Notes under the pieces: generated by a model
The model's input: the letters and a program-made list of their open reading frames with translations, nothing else
Database searches by the model: none
What the model was told of the DNA's origin: nothing
Assembly (NCBI GenBank): GCA_963693285.1
Contig: OY848924.1
Coordinates: 3,179,214-3,243,213, forward strand
Direction of reading: 5' to 3'
DNA from: Xestospongia muta
Taxonomy: Eukaryota; Porifera; Demospongiae; Haplosclerida; Petrosiidae
Length of the DNA: 64,000 nt
Made by a program: the position numbers and the translations under genes
Shown here: piece by piece, positions 12,001-22,446 of the stretch
Numbering within the stretch: position 1 is the stretch's first letter
Layout: each line of letters starts with the position of its first letter

Positions 12001-12717
12001 GAGATGAGGAAATTGAGATGGTTGAAAAAGAAGACTTTATCAAAGCAGCTAACATTATAATCAAAGAAAGTAAAGAAGTTGTGAGAGTGGCAGAGAAAGT
12101 TGCTGCTCTCTGCGAAAACAAACGAATGAAAAATGTAAGTAAAATATGATTTCAGTATATAGAGAAAAAGTTAACAGTTTAATTAAAAATTATAGCTTAA
12201 TTATTTAATATCTTTTAAATTTATTTGTAGTGGTTGTTCCTAATATGTATTATTTGGTATAGACTTAATAATAATATGATATCCAATTTGAAAATGTTAT
12301 TAAGATTGATATTATTTATCATATGATCTATCTTTGATAATGTATATATACTTTTTACATTGCACAGAATCTAATGAAAACAGTGAAAGCTATTCCAACC
12401 ATTTCCCATCAACTAAAGATGATTGTTTCTGTGGAACGTGGTAGAGAAAGAGCAAACAGTATGTACACTTCATAAAATAAGCCTAATGTAAGTAAATTAT
12501 TCCTTTTTTAGCTATCTCCAGAGGTTCCAAGCCACCTGTTACCTTGACAAGATCAAGATCAGAAGGTGATATACAAGCAATAAACATCCTGACAGACAAT
12601 GCTAAAAATCTCATGAGAGTTGTAACGGATGTACTCCATGCTACAAGGACTGCTACAATAAGAGTTCCTCCTGAAATACGTGAAAAACTGACTGGCCTCA
12701 ACTGGGTCAAAACTTGA
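6010..12717 (+). CDS. Ankyrin-ZU5-death-vinculin-tail protein, copy 1 (23 exons)
   Basis: Spliced by eye: 6010-6051, 6183-6266, 6397-6498, 7068-7166, 7311-7412, 7731-7829, 7972-8070, 8283-8381, 8431-8529, 8661-8759, 8897-8995, 9082-9180, 9283-9457, 9502-10085, 10214-10354, 10403-10574, 10630-10695, 10802-11119, 11260-11321, 11560-11675, 12002-12134, 12368-12458, 12512-12717. All junctions are GT..AG, the frame stays open, product about 1061 aa. Residues 15-410: ankyrin repeats (TPLHWAASKGN, TALHCASLKGHTNVVQLLL). 433-575: ZU5-like (DYGFKLVVPPSSV, VSHFCSVAIAIK). 580-750: UPA-like linker. 760-855: death domain (WNAIGIQLRVPRYHI, VLQHWMNGRPHEATW). 881-1061: vinculin/alpha-catenin-type tail (AAQELHEQAMKW, KRMAKAMMQMSKF, AIPTISHQLKMIVSV, NAKNLMR, ending LNWVKT). 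Likely a cytoplasmic scaffold linking ankyrin partners to actin or phosphoinositides (inference). The start is uncertain: exon 1 is open upstream of this ATG to its acceptor at 5978. The gene is tandemly duplicated at 22447. Confidence 0.85.
6183..9457 (+). repeat. Ankyrin-repeat exon array, copy 1
   Basis: Twelve consecutive exons each encode one ankyrin repeat, bounded by phase-0 introns; the last also carries the post-repeat linker. The first is a divergent cap of 28 codons, then 34, 33, 34, seven of exactly 33 (99 bp), then a final repeat plus tail (175 bp). Hallmarks: TPLH or TALH at the start, GH..IVQLLL in the second helix and ADPNICDK at the hairpin, just before the donor. Exons 8, 9 and 11 are especially alike, suggesting internal exon duplication. 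Introns between repeats are as short as 49 bp (8382-8430). Confidence 0.9.
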
Positions 12718-12853
12718 CTCTGATCTATGCTTTCTTATATATAATTTGTGTTACAGTTGAAATCTTGATATGTTTGAAACAAAGTCTATTTGTTATGTAT
12801 TAATATATTGCATTGTGATTTATTATTCATTTACTGTTATTAGTTTTTATTTA

Positions 12854-12865
12854 TGCGCATGCGTG
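12854..12865. promoter_or_regulatory. NRF-1-like palindrome TGCGCATGCGTG (copy 1)
   Basis: A CpG-rich near-palindrome in otherwise AT-rich DNA, 137 bp after the stop codon of the ankyrin-vinculin-tail gene. It differs by one base from the NRF-1 consensus YGCGCAYGCGCR and is unchanged in unit 2 (29304-29315). It may mark a promoter reading rightward into the small candidate exon at 12960. The functional assignment is inference. Confidence 0.4.
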
Positions 12866-12959
12866 GCAGAGTACAAGATCTATTTAAACCAGTTTAAATT
12901 GAACTCACTGTCCATCAACCCAAATATATAATACTATTGTATTATCATTTAATTTTAGA

Positions 12960-13010
12960 ATGCAAGCATTGACAAGCATAAAAATAGGTAGTGGCTATTT
13001 ATACAATACA
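12960..13010 (+). CDS. Possible 17-codon first coding exon (copy 1)
   Basis: ATG directly after an acceptor-like ATTTTAG, then 17 codons (MQALTSIKIGSGYLYNT) ending exactly at the strong donor GTAAGT (13011). In unit 2 (29461-29511) the frame is identical apart from one silent change, and both signals are kept. I could not find the next exon, so this may be a small unrecognised gene, a noncoding RNA exon or chance. Confidence 0.25.
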
Positions 13011-13893
13011 GTAAGTGCTACTTTAATGATAAATTAATACTATATATAATATCCTAGACATTAAACCCTAAACACATATTGCATCAATTTCACATTGGAA
13101 TGTACACTACCTGTACTAAGATAGCTAAGATAGCTGAATATGTAAGGTTGTTGAGGCCACAACTGACTTAAAATCTCTCACATTATGGCTGAAATTTGCC
13201 TGTATTATGCTATAATATACAGGCCTATGCTTCTGTATGGAAGGAAAGTCTGCAGGATTTGAACTGTTGATTTAGTGAATTTAGCACCTTCACAAAAATT
13301 TATCCCTGGTAATAGCAAAACACCCTTTCAAAGAAATAAGCCATATTTATATTAACAGGTGGAAATGTCCAAAATTCACTTGTGTAATCTATAATTTATT
13401 ATAACTTAAATTTTACATAATGCTAATAGTAAAATCATTTAATGTTACTGTGTATTGTTTAACTCTTGGTATATGAGTTTATTTCAAGAACATCATCACA
13501 CCGTTTAATTTAATTTAACTTTCCAGACCACAAGTAAATTAAGTTTAAGCATAATAATTCCAGGAAGCAGTAAATGATGACCACTTATTTCAGACACAAA
13601 TAACATTGAATAATTACCATTTAAATCTGTAATGTTTCCTGCAATAGATGTCTTGATGACTGTTACTTGAAAAGGTATTTAATCTGAAACATCATTTGTT
13701 TGACTGAACTTGAAACTGAGCAAATGAAGGTCTTTATATACCTTACAGATACACCCTCACTTGCACAATATAGTCGTAAAGTCATCTTTTTAATAACAAC
13801 CACCCCTTTTTCGGACTATAAAGAGAAATCGCAGAATACATTTTCAAAGCTATCTAAGAAGATTAACTGTTATTTGAGGAATAACAGTTAATT

Positions 13894-14170
13894 GCAAATG
13901 TCCAAGTTTGCTGAGTAAGTGTTTAAGCCAAACATTTGGTCAATAAACATTTTAACTTTTTTGAACTAATCCCTTAATTGCTTGATTGTAATATGATAAG
14001 TACTCTTGAATAAAGAAAGAAAGGCACACAATAAAAGCCTCTTTGTGTAACTCTTTACTTACCGAATTCACAATAACAAAATTGAAACTCTAATTGCCAT
14101 AAACATTTGCACTTTAATACCACAAAGCTTCACAAAACGTCCAGTAACTACAAGCATATAACCTCATCAA
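13894..14170 (+). pseudogene. Orphan fragment of ankyrin-vinculin-tail gene (exon 20 end plus intron)
   Basis: Near-copy of 11655-11938: the last seven codons of exon 20 (QMSKFA), its donor GTAAGT and the first 260 bp of the following intron. It joins abruptly to unit-end sequence on the left and to the 17-codon repeat on the right, so it is breakpoint debris from the unit duplication. Confidence 0.75.
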
Positions 14171-14224
14171 ATGGCTGGAAATGATCAGAAAACTTTTCGC
14201 CCATGTATATTTGAAACTTTATAG
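14171..14224 (+). repeat. Second copy of the 17-codon repeat ORF
   Basis: Encodes MAGNDQKTFRPCIFETL then TAG, two residues different from 566-619. The TATA-containing left part is absent here. The sequence to about 14310 continues to resemble 19200-19275. Confidence 0.5.
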
Positions 14225-14460
14225 TCATGAGGATACACTGTACATGGATGTTTCTAAATGAAAACAACCATCACAATAGATAGTGATATTTCAATCTTCT
14301 TTATATAAGTTAAAGTTGTTAAAGACAACAATAATTCGATATCTTTTTCACAGCCAATCTGATTTCAAATAGCCACAAATATATCCTTTTCTCTAACTTT
14401 TGTGGTACAAACTCTTCAGCAGTAAACTATCAGGACAATGAAAAATTTTACATGTACTTA

Positions 14461-15078
14461 TTACGAAAAACTGATGGCACATTTTACCATAGTTTGGATT
14501 TCTTCAGAAGTTGCAAGACAATCACGACACTTTCGATAAGCTGATGAAAGATTCTTGAATCCACCTATAAGATTGCTGGCAGGATTATCAGCTACAACAG
14601 ATGTTAATGCTCCTCGAAGGTATTGTGTCTTTCCATTAATTAGAAATGGAACACCATCAACCTGCAACAACAAAAAATGGGAGATAACAACAGTGCTTAC
14701 AGATTCCAGCTCTTTCATCTCTTCCACAAATGGGTCCAGGATGATGTTGATGTCATATTTGCTTATCAAAGAAGTCTTTGCAACAGCTAGCAATAAAATA
14801 GACTGTAGCTTAGACCGAAACAAGGGATGTATATTTCCAAGGCAGTAATATAGAAGAGACCTACAAATGTTTGAAAGCAAATATTTTCTAAAAAAGTCAA
14901 CAATACACATAGAAAGGAAAGTGTTTCCAAATATAACATCTGCAAAGTTACATGACTTACTAAAGCCTGCATATGTACATAATGCACTAACCAAGCTCGT
15001 GGATGCTGATTTTGAACCAAAAGGGTTGTACACATGTATGTCATCAAAGTAGAGCTGAATCTTAAGAGCAACTGGTCA
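14461..15078 (-). pseudogene. Fragment of a multicopy transposon-like gene
   Basis: On the minus strand an acceptor (TTTTTCTAG, 15079-15080) opens an exon reading IQLYFDDIHVYNPFGSKSAS. A probable intron follows, then LLYYCLGNIHPLFRSKLQSI, a 39-bp GTAAGC..TGCAG intron (about 14663-14701), then DGVPFLINGKTQYLRGALTS, DNPASNLIGGF and CRDCLATSEEI, ending at TAA 14461. The arrangement YxxD..NPxGSK..LGNI..FRSKL..DNxAS..GGF..CxxC recalls large uncharacterised, transposon-like families in sponge, cnidarian and fish genomes. That recognition is from memory; I assign no superfamily. Only part of such a protein is present and the first intron cannot be placed in phase, so it is probably a dead fragment. 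Confidence 0.5.
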
Positions 15079-15084
15079 CTAGAA

Positions 15085-15445
15085 AAAGTGGGTGGTTAGC
15101 AAAAGTATCACCATCACAAAAATCTCTCAGCCGATGATCATGACTTTTATGCGACTTGAAAACCTACTTGAATTAATTATAGGGTGAGGGTACATATGCA
15201 CATGTGTATAACATACCCCCTCATGGACATTGACATTTGTTAGCAACAACTGAAGGAACTATGGCAAGGGACATAATAGTAAGACTCATATCTTGAGGAA
15301 TGAGAATTCGATGAATTTGCCTGTGTTTGCTGGCCTAACACCCGCTCAACTGAATCCTAGGTGTAAAAATATTAAAGAGTGACAGTGTGTCTTAATTATA
15401 TATCTACCTATGATTATTACAAAATTAATCAAACTATTATAAGTA
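15085..15445. other. Junction spacer between the two units
   Basis: No gene and no repeat matching elsewhere in the window. It may be the remaining noncoding part of the transposon-like insertion on its left. Homology with unit 1 resumes at about 15446. Confidence 0.4.
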
Positions 15446-15460
15446 ACAAGTTCACATGAC

Positions 15461-16620
15461 TATATAAGTAGTCAAGTAACTATTGCTAGACATTGAAGTA
15501 TTAAATCACATCACATGAATTAACTTGGAGCTCTTAGCTGTCTTCAACTTCATCAAGTCATTTGGTTTAGAGTGAAATCATTCTCGATTCTTCAGTGACT
15601 TCATAAAATATTCAGATTTATTGACTCATATTCTCTTACAGTTTCCAAACTGATAACATACATCTAGAGTTGGCACTTGATTAGAAATGTATCAATCATG
15701 CATGTAGAGTATCTTACAGGTTCAGTGAACATAGATGAAGATTAAGAGTCATGCCAGACTCAAGCAACACAAAGAACATATCATTTTCTATAAACTTTAT
15801 TGCCACTTGGACCAATTCATAACAGAATGTTTGATCTATAAGCTTATACAATTCATCCCTTTTAAATAAGCTGGAGAAAATATTTTTCATACATGTTTTC
15901 CTACATGCTTCAACCCTACTAATTCCACCAGTGTGGTCAAATCACTAATGATATCAACACACTCTCAGATATTTATTAAGCATTCAATGTAGCAAGTAAT
16001 TGTAAAAAAAGTAATTTTTTGAGAATTCATTAGGAATTCCCCAAATTGGCAGCTGTTGTTTTCGTCACATATATCAATGTCTTTACTTCTGTTATAATCT
16101 TCTTAAGTACAGGCTCATTGTATTTATAATTCATGGGATTTGCTATGAAATATAAAGATCGTTTTCACAAATAGTTGATACATATATGATGTTTAACAAA
16201 GAGAGCTGAACCTGAATTAGAAGGATAGACATAATTTTATAAAAAAATATGTCTTCTATTATGTCCTGAGAAAACCAAATATATTATTTAAAAAAATAGA
16301 AAAGACCAAAGTACAATGACCATCAGGTCACTAGACTTGATGCTGTGTTCCTTAACCTCAAGAGGCTGTTTCCCTGTGCTGGAAAAAATGGCCATGTTCC
16401 AGTGTGCAGGAGGTTTACTCAAGAGGAAGATGGATTCTTCAAAGGGAGGACAATTACTGAGGCAGCTGATAATGGTGACAATATTAAGATTTTTGGCAGT
16501 CGTGTCAAAACGTATGGATTTGTTTTTCAATCCTGTTCATATCTAAGTGGTCAGTATGACTGTCTTCCAACTTGGTTTGAGACAGTTATTACGGGCTTCC
16601 TGCCTCATGCTTGTCTCTAA
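15461..16620 (+). pseudogene. Degenerate secreted six-cysteine protein gene (unit 2)
   Basis: Counterpart of 2150-3324. The TATA promoter is kept (15461-15468) but the signal-peptide and acidic-region exons are not readable. The last exon is open from about 16303 to TAA 16618-16620: RPKYNDHQVTRLDAVF, LFPCAGKNGHVPVCRRF, EEDGFFKGRTITEAA, YGFVFQSCSYLSG, ending HACL. Five of the six family cysteines remain; the fifth is glycine (ITGFLP). With its own acceptor (AATAG, about 16298) the exon could still be used, but no coding 5' exon was found, so I call it a pseudogene. Confidence 0.65.
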
Positions 16621-17529
16621 TTGGATCATTAACTTTCAAATCATGCAATGACTTAGGTTACATTTTCTTTTTTTAGATTTTTTCTTTTTGAACAATAACC
16701 GTTTCAGTCATAACAATGCATTGATTTGGCTTAGGCCTTTTTTTAGTAGTTATTTGTAAAATTGTTTCACTTTTTGAAATGTAAGCATTTTGAGTCATAA
16801 TAAGCAAAGTTGTTGTGTGGCCAGGTTTTAATGCCTGCTCTAAAATGGAGTGTCTGTGATAAGATAATGAATAAAATACTTATTATCTATTGTTGACAAT
16901 CAGCTTGTACAATATTAATATACACACATACATACATGTAACAGTTTATATTAATAGTGTATTAAATATATATGAGTTGGTATTTGATGTTGTTAAAACA
17001 CAAAAGTACATATACTCACAAATTAACTTAAAACATTAGATAACATTATAGAAATGATGCATAGCCTTAAATAGTACTTTAATTCTTTTAACACAACATC
17101 CATTCATTCCTCATTTTTTAACTAGGCCTTTGTCCATTACAACTAGCATTATATCCACAACTATTCACATTCTTATATCTGTTCTGAAAAGATCTATATT
17201 GTCAATCTAATGAATTGTACACACTTGTATAGGAAATATAATTTTAATTAACACAAAGATTTTCACAAAGAATACCTTACAGTAAATGAGTAGTATATTC
17301 TTCTATCAAAACATTGTTCTGAGGTTTAATTTATATAGAAATATTAGTCACATACTTAAGTTACTTTGTTTTATATTATATTTTAATCTGTTTATAATTA
17401 CATTATAAAAAACAACATGTTACTACCAAAACATTAGTTAAGACCAAACATATATAGTAAAAAGAATTGGAAAATAATATGTACCCCACATATTTTATAT
17501 TAGCAACTCACATTGCTATAAGGGTTATG

Positions 17530-17860
17530 GTTTAGAGTGTAAAGTATTCTAAGGGCTGTGATTTTGGGTATACAGTAAGTGGATGAGAACAAATGGTCAA
17601 GGAACCTATTAAGCTTATGTTATCTGTAGTTCAGTGTAGTTCAGCTTGTATAAAAACTTGTGGTTTAGTTATTAAAGTCTGGGTATATGTCATGGACTGT
17701 GGTTTAAGGTATATAGTAAGTAAATGAGGACAATGTTTCAAGGAACCTATTAAGTATATATTATCTGTAGGTCAGTGTAGTTCAGTTTGTATACATAGAA
17801 GCTTGTTGTCCAGTTATTAAAGTCTGGATGTGTCAAGAACTGTGGTTTAGGGTCCTTATT
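17530..17860 (+). repeat. Tandem repeat, two units of about 155 bp
   Basis: Two adjacent diverged units share ACTGTGGTTT..GTATATAGTAAGT..GAGGACAA, TCAAGGAACCTATTAAG, TATCTGTAG.TCAGTGTAGTTCAG and CAGTTATTAAAGTCTGG. Unit 1 keeps one (3340-3480). Confidence 0.7.
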
Positions 17861-18359
17861 AACTATGTGTGGTTGTTAGTTTGAGCTGCATATGTTTTAA
17901 TTTGCATAGAAATTGTACTTATGCACAGTCAATGAAAAGTGTACTATGTTGCTGCATTGTATTTTGATTTACTTACTATTACATTACAAATAAATATAAA
18001 AATGGACTAAAGTGCTTAACCTCACTGGGGTGCCCAGTGTAAATCTATACTGCAGAGTGCATGTAACATGTACATTTAAGATTGGACAAGGTGTGGTCAA
18101 ATTATTGATGGAATCACGTGATGCACATTACAAACTGTTGTTTGATGATTCAGCATTTCTCTTCAATCAAAGGGAAAAAAGCTTCGTCGTTTACTAGGTA
18201 CATTGCACTCTGATTGACATGTCTGTGAAGCTGTAACTGAGTAAGTAATAGTATCATTCAATTGCCAAGCAAGATTAAGTGCTAGATTAGTGATGAATGT
18301 TTCTCTGAGCCTTTACATGACGCTTTAAAATGTTTCAATATTTCATATACAAAATTTAT

Positions 18360-18790
18360 TGTATCTTGAAAATGAAGCGTTCTTTGGAAACGTCCATAAT
18401 ACAAATATAAATCGATATATTATCCATTAGTAGCAGTTTTTTCAGTGCTTTGAGACGTTTCCTGAATGCGTTACTTCGCTTTAATTCAAGTCCATGTACA
18501 ATCTTGAAAACACTTTTAAGAACTTTTCTAACGATTGCTTCGACCAACGGCCTTCTGTCTTGCTGATCCGTATTCCTCTAAGATTCTCTACAGCATACTA
18601 AAAAATCTTCACATTAAGTTTTTTACTTTAGAGAAACGGCACTTGACCTCTTCAGCCTGAAAATTCTTTTGGGAGTTTTAACCTTTCGTTTTCTTTGACG
18701 ATGTTCTTGATACTACTGTTGTAAAATCCACATTTTCTCTATTCGTTGCTAAACGTTGGTAGCTGCTAACGCTTCGCTTGCCAAGAACTT
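18360..18790 (-). repeat. Dispersed repeat, inverted copy
   Basis: Reverse complement of 61390-61810: both contain, on opposite strands, GAAGCGTTAGCAGCTACCAA, ATCAGCAAGACAGAAGGCCG and the stretch around AACGCATTCAG. This copy is internal and lacks the CpG-rich hairpin end seen at 61295. The open frame at 18356-18547 lies within the repeat and is frameshifted in the other copy, so it is not called as a gene. Confidence 0.75.
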
Positions 18791-19205
18791 GCCTAAAGAA
18801 AACGGACTCTATTATGTTATTACTGCATGAAAATATTGTGTCAATACTTCAACATACGTATGTCAGCATACTTTAATACGAAAGTTATGCAATTAGGTTC
18901 AAGGTGTAGATAAGATAAAGTAATCTTATCATTTTCACTCTTTAAATAGGAAAATAATTTGAAAATTTTAATATTATATTCAGGATGTACATTTTTACCA
19001 CAATAACACCATGGTTGTCATATACTATGTCTAGAACAGACCTAGCATAGTTTTTAATCTAGCATGCCAAAACTTTGATCTGCTTTTTAGCATTAAGTGG
19101 AGAGCTTGGAGTCCTATATAAAGCCAGTGAAACACTAATTAATATCGAGGTTATTAGTGGAAGTGGCCAGCAATAATGGGGAAGCTTTTCACCTATATTA
19201 TATTT
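18784..19205 (+). repeat. Dispersed repeat with TATA box (copy 2)
   Basis: Diverged copy of 184-620. The TATA element (CTATATAAAGCCAGTGAAACAC, near 19112) is kept; the small ORF start is lost (GTGGCCAGCAATAATGG). Confidence 0.65.
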
Positions 19206-19419
19206 GAAGCTTTATAATCTCGAGGATAGAAACTGTTATTAACAACGATGACAATAGATAGTGTTATTTCATGTGTTAGTAGTTCATCCAATGTTTACAA
19301 AGTAGGATGTTTACACAAGGCTAAAATACTTACATTCTACCATGGAAAGACAAATACCGACTGAAGCTAACACAGATCTGATTATAACATGTTTACTACC
19401 TCATTGTTGTTTCTAATGT

Positions 19420-19610
19420 GGTCATAAGCACTTCAAATCATGCATTAACTTAAGTTAGGCCTTCTTTCTTTCAATAGTTATATATATATTTCATTTTTTG
19501 CTTTTTAATAAATTAACATTTTAAGGCATAACAATACATTTATTTGGATTCGATTATCTTTTTCAGTTATTACTTGCTAATTTCTATAACTATTTTGAAA
19601 TATAATAAAA
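19420..19610 (+). pseudogene. 3' end relic of the secreted six-cysteine family
   Basis: Matches the sequence just after the stop codon of the intact gene (32083-32260): TCAAATCATGCATTAACTTA, then TTAGGCCTTCTTT and a later block with AAC..TTTTAAGGCATAACAAT. No coding exon remains upstream. Confidence 0.5.
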
Positions 19611-20419
19611 TTGGATATGTGAAAAAGTCTGATCATTAAAGTCTGTCTAAATTAGATAATTATTAATTGAGGAAGTAAGGCTTATCTTCACAGTTTCTGG
19701 TTAGACAGACACACATACATATATATATATTATATGTCTATAGTATTAGTTGCATAAACTCATAGACCTTCACTGAGTGAATTTCATTTTTTGTCATTAC
19801 AAAATATGAGCAGTATAAAGTGTTCTATAGAAGAACACAATTGTGATAATAGTTGTCATTCAAGTATGTATATAAAACATTCACAGTACCTACCAATTAT
19901 CAGTATAATTGAATTACTGTGAACTTAGATAAGAGTGTGTGGCTATTAACTGTGCGGAAGTCGAGAGCAGACATTCCAAATCAATTACTATTTTCCAAAT
20001 TCCAGTTCTTTTTTCCTTTTAGTAATTGAACAAAAACATTGGTTAAGAAGCCGAGATAGGAAAATTCATGTTTACACTGGCCATGTGTGCTAAATAGAAA
20101 GCTTTAGTCTTTCCTTTGAATGATGGAAGTTTGAAAATAGAATAGGAATTGGAATGTCTGGCCTTAGCTTTATTACTCTAAAGTAAAATTTTTATGTGTA
20201 ACTGATAAAGTTAGGCTGAAACTTTGCGTAACTTCGCATAACATAACTGATTTAGAGTAAATTCCTGGAGTGGGGATCAGAGTTGATCATGACATTGAAT
20301 TAATACAAAATGAAAAATCTCTGAAAAATTCATATAATTTTAACAAATACAAAACCTTTTATCACAGCAACAAGTTTGTGAATTTGATTGTTTCTCACCT
20401 AATATAATAAGCATGGACC

Positions 20420-20757
20420 AGCCTAGTCTCGTCCCCCGACCTACTCGACCTACTCGCAAGCTAAAGTGGGTCTGGTCACACGGGGACTTTTGTGTCCCAA
20501 TTAAGAAATGTGGGACGGGTGTTGGTATGCAATTAGAGGTAGTGTGAAATATGAATATCATTAAATTGAGGTAGGTGTGGAAGTGAATACATGGCTGCTC
20601 TTCATGAATCTGCTTTAACACTTAATTTGATAATATTCATATTTCACATTACCTCTAATTGCACCCACGCCACATTCTCTACTGGAGACACAAAAGTCAA
20701 GCTATGTGACCAGACCTACACTAGCTTGCGAGTAGGTCTGGGGGACGAGACCAGCCT
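20420..20757. mobile_element. Foldback MITE-like element (unit 2)
   Basis: Same element and site as 3991-4323, with the same CCCCC..GACCTACTCG terminal inverted repeats and AT-rich inner palindrome. The differences are substitutions and small indels, so it looks inherited through the unit duplication, not inserted twice. Confidence 0.8.
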
Positions 20758-22414
20758 CAATGTCTGAGCTCACTGGAGAAATCCAGACTATACCGGTTTT
20801 GCCAACATGTTTTTTCTTAGAATATCATCAACACTATGACAAACAGAATCCATATCAATGCTTGATTACATTTAACTTTAAACAGTTTAGTCATTCCATC
20901 ACTAAATATGGTGATATTATTAATGATTGGAATGTGAAAAAAAACTTACAAGGTGTTTATAGAGAAAAGGGAGATATCATGAACAAATTTACAGACTTTA
21001 TTCATGTATTATTTATTAACTGTAACAAAATGTATATAGAATAAGTATTGTAATCAAATTATTATATAACTAATAGAACTATTTTATAATAATTATATAG
21101 ACTTATAACTAACACTTAGACACATTGCTATGCCACTATTATTAATGACATATGTGATCAGACATGTACTTCACCATAAACCACTCTTTGAATTCACCAT
21201 TAGTATATGCTTAAGGATAATACATGTATAGATTAAGTTTTATGATACTGAAATTGACCTCAAAAGAGCAACACCACCTAAGAAAGCTACCAAAGTTTAA
21301 CTTAAACACAAGAGTTTACACTATTAGTTCTATTAGCCTACTTTTACATATAAGATTGTATCAGCCTTTTTAAAAATTGCTGTGTTGATTTTTGTGCACA
21401 CAAGTTTACAATAATATCATTGCTTATTTTTCTTAGACAAATAATAATGAAATACTTGTCTGGTATGAAATTTTCTATGCATAAATATAAAACAATATTG
21501 GCACTTTGATAAGATTACTTATGATTGGCAGGAAGTGTGGGCTGGGTCGAACGAGTGAATATTTATAATGTTATTGATCTTTGTTCAATGCTGTAACTGT
21601 GTTTACTGAGCAAGACACATGTATTCTGCTGTGCCTAAGTTACAACTTGAAAGATTTACAAGAGCAGAAACTTCTATCTAGGTTGGCTTGCAAAGCAATC
21701 TTTGATAATCCACAAACCTGTGAGTGATATATATAGTGTGTTGTATAATGTATGTGCTGTGATATGCATTTAAGATGTTATTAGTCAATGCAATACACAT
21801 TTATTATTTATGTTTACATCAATATTAGTAATGTGTGAATTATACCTTTCACTAGCATGCATGCAATAAAATGCTGCACATCAACTACATATAATTTGCA
21901 TTAATAATCATATAGATTTATATATCAAATCATTTACATTTAAATCTATAGTTATGCTTCCATAGTGCCAGTGCATAAAGTTAATGCAAACAGTAAATAT
22001 AATAGTAAGTGCTGAATAGTAGATATTTATAAAGTAGTTCAACACTATAAACTAACAACTATTCTAACCACTTTTCTATTAAAACTATAGCATCAAACAC
22101 AACAAGTATTTATCTTACTTCTATTATTACATACCAATGATTGTTTTGAGTGTACACGCCTATAGTATCAATATTATTATCCTTTTCATGATTCCATTGC
22201 TCTTTTAAGTGAGCTGAAGACATAAAAATTAGCTCTAAATAAATTATGTGTTACTACTGCTTAGCTGTAAAAATGGACTTCGTTTCATTCCGTTCGTCTT
22301 TGATATGATGTTGTATGGCCTCCTTACCTTGTACATTCCACACTTATGATTAATAATAATAACCATTTCCTCAAGTGGTTAATTATTCTATAAAATTCTT
22401 TCTATATTTTTCAG
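20758..22414. other. Upstream region of the second ankyrin-vinculin-tail gene
   Basis: Holds the candidate TATA (21560-21568) and the candidate untranslated exon ending at donor GTGAGT (21720), as in unit 1. The 94-codon frame at 20760-21044 has no intact counterpart at 4324-4610 and no recognised domain. Confidence 0.4.
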
Positions 22415-22446
22415 GTTCTGTTATTGCTATATTGCAATTGAGAGAA

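Larger units (their letters stand above)
12718..13890. other. Downstream spacer of copy 1
   Basis: Matches 29170-30370 in unit 2. It contains the NRF-1-like palindrome and small candidate exon listed separately, and one copy of a dispersed palindromic repeat (about 13490-13575, core ACCACAAGTAAATTAAGTTTAAGC..AATTCCAGGAA). The 63-codon frame at 13700-13891 has stops in unit 2 and is not supported. Confidence 0.5.
16621..20419. other. Expanded spacer of unit 2
   Basis: No supported gene. About 3 kb of this is missing from unit 1. It holds a two-copy tandem repeat (17530-17860), an inverted copy of the 61.3-61.8 kb repeat (18360-18790), the second promoter-like repeat (18784-19205) and a family-specific 3' end relic (19420-19600), each listed separately. 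The 61-codon frame at 18012-18197 is not recognised and has no second copy. Confidence 0.5.

Noticed and set aside
11560..12717. Possibility that the vinculin-type tail is a separate downstream gene
   Set aside because: No start codon with a promoter precedes exon 20, and exons 18-19-20 join in phase in both copies. Spacing is not larger than other introns. It remains the main alternative to test.
18012..18197. 61-codon frame in the unit 2 spacer
   Set aside because: Present only once, without promoter, splice partner or recognisable domain; not enough to call a gene.
20760..21044. 94-codon frame upstream of the second long gene
   Set aside because: The counterpart at 4324-4610 is frameshifted; no domain, no splice context, and indels between copies are not multiples of three.
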